A DNA stretch of 64,000 nt from Amarobacter sp964507025 (GCA_964507025.1 CAZDOK010000009.1:62001-126000); one strand, 5' to 3'. Counted from the stretch's first letter, positions 26,634 through 34,704 are shown. Notes: generated from the sequence alone by a model not told the origin. Numbers and translations: made by a program.

Positions 26634-28280
26634 ATGATCGTTGCTGATCTTGCCAGCGTGTCGCGCATCCACGGCGGGCGCACCATCTTCCGCGGCCTTT
26701 CGTGGTCGCTGCAGGATGGCGAGAAGATCGGGCTGGTTGGGCCAAGCGGTTGGGGCAAGTCCACGCTCCTGCGCGTCCTCGCCGGCATCGATGCCCCCGA
26801 TGCGGGGGCCGTGACCTTCCGGCGGGGGCTGCAGGTGGCGTACCTCCCGCAGGAGTACGCCGGGGAGCCCAGCCGCAGCGCCTTCGATGAGCTGCTCGCG
26901 GCGAGCGGCGACCTCGCGGGAATCGAGGCGGAGCTGACCGCAGTCGAGCGGAAGATGGCCGACCCAGAGGTGCTTGCCGACCCCGACGCGTTCGACCGCG
27001 TGCTGCACGAACACTCCGACCTGCTGGAGCGGTTCGAGAAGGCGGGCGGCGGCGCAATCCGCAACCGGGCGGAAGCGCTCTTGCGGTCGCTCGGGTTCGA
27101 CGAAGACGCGTGGGAACGCCCGATGGAGCTGCTCTCGGGCGGGCAGCGGAAGCTCATCGGCATCGCCCGGTGCCTGCTGGGCGAGCCGGACCTGCTGCTG
27201 TTGGATGAGCCGGACAACCACCTGGACCTCGACCGGAAGGCCATGCTGGAGCAGGTGATCCGCGGGTTCGACGGCTGCGTCGTTGTCGTGTCGCACGACC
27301 GGTACCTGCTCGACGAGACGGTGAACGTGATCTGCGAGCTCGACTACTCGCGCGAGGCCGGGGTGGTGCTGAAGCGGTGGGAGGGGAACTACACCTCGTA
27401 CGTGACCCAGCGGGAGCTGGCGCTGTTGAAGCAGCAGCAAGATTATGTCGCCCAACAGAAGGAGATCCAGCGGCTGGAGGCGGCGATTGCGCGCTTCAAG
27501 CTGTGGGCCTCGATCGTCATCGACGAGCGCCACATCAAGCAGGCGCGGAACAAGCAGCGGCAGATCGACTCGATGGACAAGGTAGAGCGGCCGGTGCTGG
27601 AGCGCCGGAGGATGTCGCTGAACTTCCGGCCGGCGAACCGTGGCGGCGCGAAGGCGGTCGAACTGCGCCGCCTGGAGAAGGCCTTCGACGACAAGGTCAT
27701 CCTGATCGATGGGAACGCGACCATCATGAACGGCGAGCGGGTGGGGATTGTGGGGCCGAACGGCGCGGGCAAGTCGGTGCTGCTGAAGCTCATCCTCGGA
27801 CAGCTGCCGGCAGACGGGGGCGAGGTGTGGACGGGGCCGAGCATCAAGACGGGGTACTACTCGCAGGAGCACGAGACGCTGAACTTCAACCAGACGCCGG
27901 TGGAGGCGCTGCGCGAGGTGAAGCCGATGTACGAAGGTGAAGCCGTGGCGCAGTTGCAGCGGTTCCTGTTGCCGTACGACGCGACGAGCCAGCGGATCGC
28001 GACGCTGAGCGGGGGCGAGAAGAGCCGGGTGCAGCTCGCGCGGCTGATGCAGATCGGCGCCAACTGCCTCGTGCTCGATGAGCCGACGAACAACCTCGAC
28101 ATCCCGGCGGCGGAAGTGCTCGAAGAAGCGCTGGAAAAATTCCAGGGCGCGGTGATCGTGGTGTCGCACGACCGCTACCTGCTGGACCGGCTGGCCGACC
28201 GCATCTTCGAGGTGCGCGAGGGCGAGCTGCGGGTGTTCGAAGGCGGCTACAGCGATTACGCGGCGCGGCGCCAGTCGTAA
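26634..28280 (+). CDS. ABC-F family ATPase
   Basis: The 548-residue product has two ABC ATPase domains and no membrane part. Domain 1 has Walker A GPSGWGKST (36-44), signature LSGGQRKL and Walker B LLLLDEPDNHLDL. Domain 2 has GPNGAGKSV, LSGGEKSRV and CLVLDEPTNNLDI. The linker between them is long, charged and helical (about residues 240-340), as in ABC-F translation factors that enter the ribosomal E site. Note the NHLDL variant in the first Walker B and the Trp in the first Walker A. Such proteins act in translation or antibiotic protection. GTG at 26628 is an alternative start. Confidence 0.92.
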   Translation: MIVADLASVSRIHGGRTIFRGLSWSLQDGEKIGLVGPSGWGKSTLLRVLAGIDAPDAGAVTFRRGLQVAYLPQEYAGEPSRSAFDELLAASGDLAGIEAELTAVERKMADPEVLADPDAFDRVLHEHSDLLERFEKAGGGAIRNRAEALLRSLGFDEDAWERPMELLSGGQRKLIGIARCLLGEPDLLLLDEPDNHLDLDRKAMLEQVIRGFDGCVVVVSHDRYLLDETVNVICELDYSREAGVVLKRWEGNYTSYVTQRELALLKQQQDYVAQQKEIQRLEAAIARFKLWASIVIDERHIKQARNKQRQIDSMDKVERPVLERRRMSLNFRPANRGGAKAVELRRLEKAFDDKVILIDGNATIMNGERVGIVGPNGAGKSVLLKLILGQLPADGGEVWTGPSIKTGYYSQEHETLNFNQTPVEALREVKPMYEGEAVAQLQRFLLPYDATSQRIATLSGGEKSRVQLARLMQIGANCLVLDEPTNNLDIPAAEVLEEALEKFQGAVIVVSHDRYLLDRLADRIFEVREGELRVFEGGYSDYAARRQS

Positions 28281-28394
28281 CAGTCCAGGGGCATACGCAG
28301 GATCCTCTCCGGCCGCACGCGGTGCAGGGGGCGGAGTATGACCACGATCATATCGGGGGCACGCGTGGGTTTGGTGGAGTGGACCATATACTTG

Positions 28395-28419
28395 ACTTCA
28401 TCGGTCAACATTATGAAGT
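28395..28419 (+). promoter_or_regulatory. Inverted repeat in an AT-rich promoter region upstream of sqr
   Basis: ACTTCAT (28395-28401) and ATGAAGT (28413-28419) form a perfect 7-bp inverted repeat with an 11-base spacer. A nested TTGAC/GTCAA pair starts at 28393. This AT-rich island is conspicuous in its GC-rich surroundings, 40 bp upstream of the sulfide:quinone reductase start. It looks like a dimeric regulator operator overlapping a promoter; the regulator is not in the window. Confidence 0.5.
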
Positions 28420-28458
28420 AGTCCGCCCGCGGCGGGCGTGCAACGAGGCGAGGCAACA

Positions 28459-29670
28459 ATGTCAGGCAACGGAACGGCAACGGGGACCGCACACCACAAG
28501 GTGGTCATCATCGGGGGCGGCAACGCCGGCATCAGCGTGGCGGCACGCCTGCGCCGCAAGCTCAAGGGCCTCGATGTCGCCATCATCGACCCGGCAGCGA
28601 CGCACTACTACCAGCCGCTCTGGACGCTCGTGGGTGGCGGGGTGTTCCCGAAGGAGAAATCAGCCCGGCCGGAGGCATCGGTGATCCCGAAGGGTGTGGC
28701 GTGGATCCAGGATGCCGTGGCCGAGGTACGGCCCGATGAGAGCGCCGTGGTCACCTCCGGTGGAAAGCGCATCGAGTACGACTTCCTGGTGGCAGCGCCC
28801 GGAATGCAGCTCAACTGGAACGCGATCCCGGGCCTCCCCGAGGCGCTCGGCAAGAACGGCGTCTGCAGCAACTACTCGTACGACACGGTGGACAAGACCT
28901 GGGAGTTCATCCGGACGTTCCAGGGAGGGACCGCTGTCTTCACCCAGCCGAGCACACCGATCAAGTGTGGCGGGGCCCCCCAGAAGATCGCCTACCTTGC
29001 CGACGACGCGTTCCGGCGGGCCGGCGTGCGCGAGGGGACGAAGATCATCTTCGCAAACGGCGGGGCGAAGCTCTTCTCGGTCGAGAAGTACGAGAAGACG
29101 CTGTACCGGGTCGTCGAACGCAAGGAGATCGACCTGCGCCTCCGGACGGAGCTCGTGGCCATCCGCAGGGATGCGAAGGAGGCGGACTTCAAAAACCTGG
29201 ACAGCGGTGAGCTGACGACGGTGAAGTACGACATGATCCACGTGACACCGCCGATGAGCGCACCAGACTTCATCCGGAACAGCCCGCTCGCGAACGCCGA
29301 GGGCTGGATCGATGTGGACCGCGGGACACTTCGTCACACGCGCTACGCGAACGTCTTCGGAATCGGCGATGCGAGCAGCCTGCCAACGAGCAAGACGGGG
29401 GCGGCTATCCGGAAGCAGGCGCCGGTGCTGGTCAAGAACCTGGTGGCAGCCATCCTCGGCAACGACGCCCAGGCCGTCTACGACGGCTACACCGCCTGCC
29501 CGCTGGTGACCGGCTACGGAAAGCTCGTGATGGCGGAGTTCGACTACGACCTCAAGCCGCAGTCGACCTTCAAGTTCGACCAATCAAAGGAGCGGCGGTC
29601 GATGTACCTCTTCAAGCGGAATGTGCTGCCGGCGCTCTACTGGCGGGCGATCTTGAAGGGGCGCGCCTGA
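28459..29670 (+). CDS. sqr: Sulfide:quinone oxidoreductase-type flavoprotein
   Basis: A 403-residue FAD protein with the N-terminal VVIIGGGNAGISVAARL Rossmann motif and the SQR-type THYYQPLWTLVGGG segment. Cysteines at C136 (GVCSNYSY), C170 (TPIKCGGAPQK) and C347 (YTACPLVTGYGK) correspond to those used in sulfide oxidation in SQRs. The C-terminal PQSTFKFDQSKERRSMYLFKRNVLPALYW segment is the amphipathic membrane-associating tail. It should oxidise sulfide to polysulfide or sulfane sulfur at the membrane and reduce quinone, giving sulfide detoxification or respiration. The ATG at 28459 follows GAGGCGAGG. The gene is convergent with the predicted selenoprotein methyltransferase, 60 bp apart. Confidence 0.9.
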   Translation: MSGNGTATGTAHHKVVIIGGGNAGISVAARLRRKLKGLDVAIIDPAATHYYQPLWTLVGGGVFPKEKSARPEASVIPKGVAWIQDAVAEVRPDESAVVTSGGKRIEYDFLVAAPGMQLNWNAIPGLPEALGKNGVCSNYSYDTVDKTWEFIRTFQGGTAVFTQPSTPIKCGGAPQKIAYLADDAFRRAGVREGTKIIFANGGAKLFSVEKYEKTLYRVVERKEIDLRLRTELVAIRRDAKEADFKNLDSGELTTVKYDMIHVTPPMSAPDFIRNSPLANAEGWIDVDRGTLRHTRYANVFGIGDASSLPTSKTGAAIRKQAPVLVKNLVAAILGNDAQAVYDGYTACPLVTGYGKLVMAEFDYDLKPQSTFKFDQSKERRSMYLFKRNVLPALYWRAILKGRA

Positions 29671-29730
29671 TACGAGGCCCGGGCAAAGCGCGGGTGTCGC
29701 CGTGAGCGGGCAGGAGCTCGCGGCGGCGGT

Positions 29731-30519
29731 TCAGGCGGCCGGCTTGCGGGCGAAGACCGTGACGCCGCGGGTTTCGAACTCGGCGGCGTCGGATTCGTGC
29801 TTGCTCCCCGAGAACACGTCGACTTCGTTGGACATGACCACGTCGACGAACCCGACGATTTGCAGGATCTGCCTCCACTCTGCTTCCAGCAGAGCACCGG
29901 CAATTCAGCCGCTCCAGAGTTCGATGTCGTCTTTCGCCTCCTGCGGGACTTCCCTGTGGACGAGGATGTCGCCGACCTGGATGCGGCCGCCGGGCTTGAG
30001 CACCCGGTACATTTCGCGAAAGACCGCCTGTTTGTCGGGGCAGAGGTTGATCACGCCGTTGCTGATGACCACATCGGCGGTAGCATCGGCGACGGGGAGG
30101 TCCTCGGCGAAGCCCTCGAGCACTTCGACCTGGGAGAAGCCCATGGCGTCCGCTCCAGCGACGGTCTTGGCGCGCATTTCGGGGGTCATATCCACGGAGA
30201 AGACGCGGCCGGCAGGGCCCACCTGACCGGCGGCAATGAGCGTATCGAAACCCCCGCCACAGCCGATGTCGACGACGGTCTCGCCGGGATGGAGGTCGCC
30301 GAAGAGGAAGGGGTTGCCGGTCCCAGCGAACGATTCGACGGTGCCGGGCGGGAGCGATGCGATCACCCCGGCGGGGTAACCCAGCATGGCAGCCAGCGGA
30401 GCCCCGGTGTGGAAGTGGAAGCCGAGTTCGGGGTTGAGGGCTACGTCGCGGTATTTGTCCGAGATACGGGCGCGTAGTTCTTCGCGGTCTACCGCGGCGA
30501 CGCCAAGTGGTGCGCTCAT
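29731..30519 (-). CDS. ArsM-like SAM-dependent methyltransferase, predicted selenoprotein with in-frame UGA
   Basis: From ATG 30519 (AAGGA six bases upstream) the frame reads 204 codons to a TGA at 29905-29907, then 57 more sense codons to a TGA at 29731-29733. Read through, the protein is 262 residues. It has SAM motif I VVDIGCGGGFDT (82-93), SVDMTPEM (108-115), VISNGVINLCPDK (151-163) and VLKPGG (173-178). The UGA falls in DIELWSG-U-IAGALLEAEW, where the ArsM-like family has Cys in a (S/A)GC(I/V)AGA motif. The downstream part (IVGFVDVVMSNEVDVFSG and a RARKP-like end, VFARKPAA) is what the family should have. I infer Sec at 205, possibly paired with C160. Compared with arsenite methyltransferases, GCGNP is GTGNP and NCVINL is NGVINLC, so the substrate may not be arsenite. 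A nonsense mutation or sequencing error is the alternative. SelA, SelB and tRNA-Sec would have to be encoded elsewhere. Confidence 0.8.
29878..29894 (-). promoter_or_regulatory. Bacterial SECIS-like hairpin after the in-frame UGA
   Basis: Seventeen bases after the UGA, a loop GGA is closed by the perfect 7-bp stem CTCTGCT/AGCAGAG, extendable by two G-U pairs. The distance and the guanosine at the start of the apical loop fit the bacterial SECIS pattern recognised by SelB. The codons forming it end unusually often in A or T for this genome (ATT, GGT, GCT, GAA, GCA), which suggests selection on the RNA. Confidence 0.65.
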
Positions 30520-30702
30520 CTGCGTCCTTCTGAGGTGTGGTTTCGCGCAGGACACACAACGCCGCAGACGCCCGCCTGACCTGGCGCGGCACGGAGACTA
30601 GGCCACGGCCGAGATCGACGTCAATGTGGGATAGTGAAGCGCGTCACACTACTCGGGAATTTGCAGAAGCAGTGAGCCCCGCGTCTCGCGGTTGGCCCCG
30701 GA

Positions 30703-31266
30703 TTAGATTTCCGCCTCGACGGGGGCCTCTTCCTCCACGGCGGGCAGCGGGGGCAGCTCCCGCGGGCTCTTGATGCCGAAATGTTCGAGGAAGCGCATCG
30801 TGGTCCGGTAGAGCTTTGGCCGCCCGGGGCCTTCGCCGGTGCCGACGTTCTCGATCAGCCCCCGCTGCTCGAGGATGGCGACGAGGCGATCGCTGTTGAC
30901 GCCGCGGATTGCCTCGATCTCGGCGCGGGTGCAGGGCTGCTTGTAGGCGATGATGGTGAGCGTTTCGAGCGTGGCGCGGGTGAGCCGTTGCCCGGGGCCG
31001 GTGCCCAGCATGTTCTCGATGTACGGGGCGAACTCGGGCGCCGCGCCAAGCTGGTAGCGCTGCCCATCCTCGAGCACGCGGAGTCCGCGCGCCTCGTAGT
31101 CGGCGGCCAGCTGGTGCAGCGCCTTGCGGGCGGCCGCATCGCTCACGCCCGCCGCGCGCGCGAGCGCCGCCAGTGGCTGCGGCTCCTCGGCCACGAAGAG
31201 GAGGGCCTCCATCACCCACGGCAGTTCGTTGGTCGATGGAGGCCGTGTGTGCGGGGGTTCAGTCAT
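30703..31266 (-). CDS. scpB: Segregation and condensation protein B
   Basis: The 187-residue product matches ScpB, the winged-helix partner of ScpA and SMC in the bacterial condensin complex. The two winged-helix domains are visible: WVMEALLFVAEEPQPLAALARAAG near the start, and LETLTIIAYKQPCTRAEIEAIRGVN followed by LIENVG, GRPKLY and TTMRFLEHFGI. ScpB dimers stabilise the ScpA-SMC ring for chromosome condensation and segregation. It is the last gene of an overlapping operon, its start overlapping the preceding AmaP-like stop by eight bases. scpA is not in the window. Confidence 0.93.
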   Translation of the reverse strand: MTEPPHTRPPSTNELPWVMEALLFVAEEPQPLAALARAAGVSDAAARKALHQLAADYEARGLRVLEDGQRYQLGAAPEFAPYIENMLGTGPGQRLTRATLETLTIIAYKQPCTRAEIEAIRGVNSDRLVAILEQRGLIENVGTGEGPGRPKLYRTTMRFLEHFGIKSPRELPPLPAVEEEAPVEAEI

Positions 31267-31939
31267 GCGGAGCGGGTTCCTCGTCGGCGGGCTGTTCGGA
31301 GTGGGCGGGCCCGCTGACCGTCGCAGGATACAGCGGCCGGGCGTCTTGTTCGAAGCGCGGCCCTGGCACGGTCCCGGCGGGGCGCGCGGCCAGCTCGTCG
31401 TACGAGATCCGGATCGTTGGCCGGCGCACGCTCGTGACGCCAACCTGGTCCTTGAGGACGGTGGCGACGCCGTCGCCGAGGACGCGCGTGGCGTGGGCGA
31501 TGCTCGCGCTTGGCTCAATCGTGGCATCGAGCCCGGTATCGACCGCGCCGGAAGACACGCGCACGGTGGGGGTCACCCGGCGGATCTCGGGGAGCCGTTC
31601 GAGCTCATCGCGCAACAGGGTTTCGATCGCGCTGGCGGTCACGACAACGGTTCCGCCATCGGCCTGCTTCATGCGAAGGGTGCCGCGGCTCGCCGCTTTC
31701 GATGGCCGCAGGATGGCGGCGAGCAGGGTGAGGAACCCGAACAGCGCGATTCCCGCGAGCACGCCCGTGACGGCCCACTTCGCACCATCGGAGGCGTCCA
31801 CGAATCCTTGCAGGTTGAAATCCCCGACCTCCAGGTCGAGCTTCTTGTCCTGGTTCCAGGTGAGGGCGATGAGGCCGCCCACGGCAGCGAGGAGCAAGAC
31901 GCTATGGAGGGCGAGCAGAATGCGGCGAACGGCGTTCAT
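31259..31939 (-). CDS. AmaP-like (Asp23-anchor) membrane protein
   Basis: The 226-residue product has two N-terminal membrane helices (about 8-28 and 55-77) and a cytosolic domain (about 90-185). The domain resembles the alkaline-shock-protein anchor AmaP/DUF322 type (IRRVTPTVRVSSGAVDTGLDATIEPSASI, then VRRPTIRISYDEL). A proline/glutamate-rich tail follows. In Firmicutes, AmaP tethers Asp23 to the membrane and affects envelope stress. No Asp23 gene is adjacent. It overlaps mtaB by four bases and scpB by eight, so the three are translationally coupled. Confidence 0.75.
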   Translation of the reverse strand: MNAVRRILLALHSVLLLAAVGGLIALTWNQDKKLDLEVGDFNLQGFVDASDGAKWAVTGVLAGIALFGFLTLLAAILRPSKAASRGTLRMKQADGGTVVVTASAIETLLRDELERLPEIRRVTPTVRVSSGAVDTGLDATIEPSASIAHATRVLGDGVATVLKDQVGVTSVRRPTIRISYDELAARPAGTVPGPRFEQDARPLYPATVSGPAHSEQPADEEPAPHD

Positions 31940-33216
31940 ACGGACTCCATGGGGGAGTACCCCCGCACTCCGTCATGGTACACCTCGCCAAGTACGGCCG
32001 GCGTAACGCGATTGAGCAAATTCGTGCCAGTTCCATACACAAGGATGTAGTTATCGGTGTGGCCAAACCAGAGCGGCTCGCCGCCCTGGCCCGCCGGACG
32101 CTCGCTCTCCCAGAGGACCGGACGGACGGTTCCCAGGTGCTCACGGCGGAAGGCCAGCGAAAGCTCCTCGCCAAGGGCGAGGAGGCGCGCCATCCGCTCC
32201 TGCTTCACGGGTGGGGGCAGCTGGCCGGGCAGCCGCGCGGCCGTGGTCCGGGTACGCTGCGAGTAGGGGAAGCAGTGGAGACGGGCGAACCCAACCTCCC
32301 GGCAGAGCGCGAGCGTAGCCTCGAAGTCCGCCTCGGTCTCGCCCGGGAATCCGGCGATGACGTCGGTGGTGATCGCCGCGCCGGGGACGGCCGCCTTGAT
32401 GCGCGCCGCCGCATCGATGAACCCGGCGGCAGTGTAGCGGCGGCGCATGGCGCGGAGGGTCGCCTCGCTGCCGGATTGGAGTGCCAGGTGGAAGTGGGGC
32501 ATGAGCCGCGGGTCGTGCCAGAGGGCGAGCAGCTCCGGTGTGATGTCCTGGGGCTGGAGCGAGCTGAACCGCAGGCGCACCACTTCGGTCCCTTCGAGGA
32601 TGCCGGAGATGAGGTGGTGCGGTTTGAGCGGCGGGTCGAGGTCGCGCCCCCAGGCCCCAAGCTGCGTGCCGGTGATCACCACCTCGCGGGCGCCCGATTC
32701 GACGGCGCGGTTCACTTCCTCCACCACGCGCGCGATCGAGCGCGACTCCTCGCGGCCGCGGGTTTGCGGCACGATGCAGAACGCGCACACGTCGTTGCAG
32801 CCTTCCTGGGCCTTCACGAAGGCGCGCGTGTGCAGGGGGCCGCCCTGTTCGGCGACCGGGGCCACCGTCGTTTCGCCCGAAAGGAAGCCGACGAGCTCGC
32901 GCTTATCGGTATCGCGCGTGCCCACCACCAGGTCCGCGCCCAGCGCGGTTGCGGCGTGGAAGCCGGCGGACCGCGGATAGCAACCGGTCACGGTAACCCG
33001 TGCCCCGGGGGCGATGCGGCGGACCGAGCGGATCAGCTTGCGGGACTTCGCATCGGCCACATGGGTGACCGAGCAGGTGTTGATGACGTAGGCATCGGCC
33101 TCGCAAAGGCGGTCGACCACCTGGTAGCCGGATGCGCGGAGCCCGCGGGCGATCTCCTCGGAGTCGGCCAGGTTCAGCTTGCAGCCCAGGGTAAGGATGG
33201 CGGCGAGGCGTGACAC
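31936..33216 (-). CDS. mtaB: tRNA (N6-threonylcarbamoyladenosine-37-C2)-methylthiotransferase MtaB
   Basis: A 426-residue MiaB-family radical SAM enzyme. The N-terminal UPF0004 domain has C12 (TLGCKLN), C48 (INTCSV) and C79 (TGCYPRS), which hold the auxiliary 4Fe-4S cluster. The radical-SAM triad C140/C144/C147 lies in EGCNDVCAFCIVPQTRGR. A TRAM-like domain closes the C-terminus. LGCKLN rather than YGCQMN points to MtaB, which converts t6A to ms2t6A at position 37 of tRNAs decoding ANN codons. I choose the GTG at 33216 because it begins the conserved domain; sequence before it in frame is not protein-like. It is the first gene of the mtaB-amaP-scpB operon. Confidence 0.92.
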   Translation of the reverse strand: MSRLAAILTLGCKLNLADSEEIARGLRASGYQVVDRLCEADAYVINTCSVTHVADAKSRKLIRSVRRIAPGARVTVTGCYPRSAGFHAATALGADLVVGTRDTDKRELVGFLSGETTVAPVAEQGGPLHTRAFVKAQEGCNDVCAFCIVPQTRGREESRSIARVVEEVNRAVESGAREVVITGTQLGAWGRDLDPPLKPHHLISGILEGTEVVRLRFSSLQPQDITPELLALWHDPRLMPHFHLALQSGSEATLRAMRRRYTAAGFIDAAARIKAAVPGAAITTDVIAGFPGETEADFEATLALCREVGFARLHCFPYSQRTRTTAARLPGQLPPPVKQERMARLLALGEELSLAFRREHLGTVRPVLWESERPAGQGGEPLWFGHTDNYILVYGTGTNLLNRVTPAVLGEVYHDGVRGYSPMESV

Positions 33217-33298
33217 ACGTACAGGGTACGTGGCGGCGCCGGAGAGGGTGAAGGGCCGGCGAGACGCGCGAAGCGAAAGTAGGGTACGGTAGAAGGGA

Positions 33299-33333
33299 CG
33301 CCGGCCAGGTAAGAGCGCCGGCGTTGGTTTTCG
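33299..33333 (+). terminator. Possible attenuator hairpin in the leader of the RRM gene
   Basis: CGCCGGC (33299-33305) and GCCGGCG (33317-33323) flank an 11-base loop and are followed by TTGGTTTT. No plus-strand gene ends here, so it could attenuate the transcript of the RRM gene that starts at 33485. It might also be coincidental. The rest of the 268-bp intergenic region shows no gene. Confidence 0.35.
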
Positions 33334-33484
33334 CGATGGCCGCGATGTCCGGCCTCTCCTCCCCACAGCCTCGCGTTTCGTCTCGATTCGTCCGGTTCTG
33401 TAGAGAGTGGAACCGGGTTCGCGCCTTCGCGACGGCCGGCGGAACCGCGCCGACGTGGTCCGCCAGGAAGGGAAGAACGAAACC

Positions 33485-33796
33485 ATGAACATCTATGTCG
33501 GTAACCTGAGTTACGACGCCACAGACAACGACCTCCAGACTGCATTTTCGGCGTACGGCAGCGTGCGCACGGCACAGGTGGTGAAGGACCGGGAGACCGG
33601 CCGCTCGCGCGGCTTTGGTTTCGTGGAGATGGACAACCAGGCCGAGGCGGAATCGGCGATTCGGGGGCTGAACGGGACCGACCTGCGGGGCCGCAGCCTC
33701 ACGGTGAACCAGGCGAAGCCCCCGGCCGAGCGCGGAGAGCGCCGCGGCTACGGCGGAGGCGGCGGATACGGTGGTGGCGGCGGCCGCCGCTACTAG
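33485..33796 (+). CDS. RRM-type RNA-binding protein
   Basis: The 103-residue product is a single RNA recognition motif plus a glycine-rich tail. RNP2 is IYVGNLS (3-9) and RNP1 is RGFGFVEM (about 43-50), with an ETGRSRG loop before it. After residue 80 it runs into GGGGGYGGGGGRRY. It matches the short bacterial Rbp proteins of cyanobacteria and other phyla, often cold-induced, which bind RNA and may act as chaperones. A GGAAGGGAAG sequence lies upstream of the ATG. The long leader is unusual for the window and could hold post-transcriptional control. Confidence 0.93.
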   Translation: MNIYVGNLSYDATDNDLQTAFSAYGSVRTAQVVKDRETGRSRGFGFVEMDNQAEAESAIRGLNGTDLRGRSLTVNQAKPPAERGERRGYGGGGGYGGGGGRRY

Positions 33797-33816
33797 GACC
33801 CGGTTACAACGGCGGT

Positions 33817-33842
33817 GGCCCGCTCCTTAGCAGGAGTGGGCC
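33817..33842 (+). terminator. Stem-loop after the RRM gene
   Basis: GGCCCGCTCC pairs with GGAGTGGGCC (one G-T) over a 6-base loop, 20 bp past the RRM stop codon. No T-tract follows, so termination is only possible. Confidence 0.45.
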
Positions 33843-33893
33843 GCTGCCCCACCCGGACCATGGTCCGGCAACGCCCATCGAAAGGAAAAGCCG

Positions 33894-34097
33894 GTGACAC
33901 GACCAACAGGCGCGGCAACGACCGATGGCGAGCACATCCATCGCTGGCGAATCGAGGCCCAGGGTGGGCCTACCTCGGCGGGAGCCTGCCTCTGCGGCGC
34001 CGAACGGCAGTTCGCCAACTCCTGGGACCGCGAATCGAGCACCTGGACGGCGGCCAGGAGCCGGGGCAGCAAGAACGCCGGCACCATCCGCGACTAG
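33894..34097 (+). CDS. Small protein, 67 aa, with a CxC-type motif
   Basis: Not recognised by name, but the sequence is clearly protein-like. It has HIHRWRIEAQGGPTSAG, then ACLCGAERQFANSW and a short basic end. A histidine pair near the start and a C-L-C pair near the middle could bind a metal. Proteins of this 'H-x-W ... C-x-C-GA-x-R-x-F' style occur as small orphans in Chloroflexota and phage genomes, as far as I recall. The start is GTG at 33894 with AAAGGAA upstream. It lies between the RRM and GerW genes, all on the same strand. Confidence 0.65.
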   Translation: MTRPTGAATTDGEHIHRWRIEAQGGPTSAGACLCGAERQFANSWDRESSTWTAARSRGSKNAGTIRD

Positions 34098-34181
34098 TCG
34101 CGCCCCAGCGCTCCCTGGCCGGGTTGAAACGCCCGCCGCAAGAGCGCACCATGCAGGGCACGTTCACACGGAGGCACCCCC

Positions 34182-34601
34182 ATGGGCGACGAATTGAGCC
34201 GGGTGCTGCGCGAGGCGCAGGAAGCGGCCGCCGGAACGGCGGACAACATTATCGAAGCACTGGCGAACAAGGTCGGCGTGCGCGCCGGCGCCCACGCCGC
34301 CTTCGGCGAGCCGATCGACCGCGACGGCGTGACCGTGATTCCCGTTGCCAAGGTTCGCTTCGGGTTCGGCGGCGGCTCCGGGCGGGGCATCGAGGAAAGC
34401 TCGAAGACGGGAGAAATCGGCGAAGGCTCCGGGGGCGGTGGCGGCGCGATGACCTCGCCGCTCGGCTTCATCGAGATCAAGGATGGGCGCGCCGAATTCC
34501 AACGCGTCCGCGACCCTGTCTCGGCGGTGCCCGTGATCCTGGCGGCCGGCTTCACCGCGTGGCTGGTGCTGCGCGGGCTCAAGCGCATCGTCCGCGGATA
34601 G
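34182..34601 (+). CDS. GerW/YtfJ family protein
   Basis: The 139-residue product fits the GerW (YtfJ) family: an N-terminal helix (ELSRVLREAQEAA), AAFGEPIDRDGVTVIPVAKVRFGFGGGSG, a glycine-rich loop, then SPLGFIEIKDGRAEFQRV. A C-terminal hydrophobic stretch (VPVILAAGFTAWLVLRGL) could anchor it. In Bacillus subtilis YtfJ/GerW is required for spore germination, yet family members are common in non-sporeformers, where the role is unknown. No sporulation genes are present here, so I infer nothing about spores. The gene stands between a small zinc-type protein and a transcription regulator. Confidence 0.85.
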   Translation: MGDELSRVLREAQEAAAGTADNIIEALANKVGVRAGAHAAFGEPIDRDGVTVIPVAKVRFGFGGGSGRGIEESSKTGEIGEGSGGGGGAMTSPLGFIEIKDGRAEFQRVRDPVSAVPVILAAGFTAWLVLRGLKRIVRG

Positions 34602-34704
34602 GTCCCGGCTCCTGCCGGCCCCTGGCGATCGTGGCCGTGGCGGCTCGTGACACATTTCACATGGATTTCACGCGGCCGCCGGCTGTATCACGCGCGGGCG
34701 GGAC

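Noticed and set aside
29637..29903. Separate small minus-strand frame after the methyltransferase UGA
   Set aside because: It is out of frame with the methyltransferase and low-complexity (Ser/Pro/Arg); the in-frame continuation is the family-like one.
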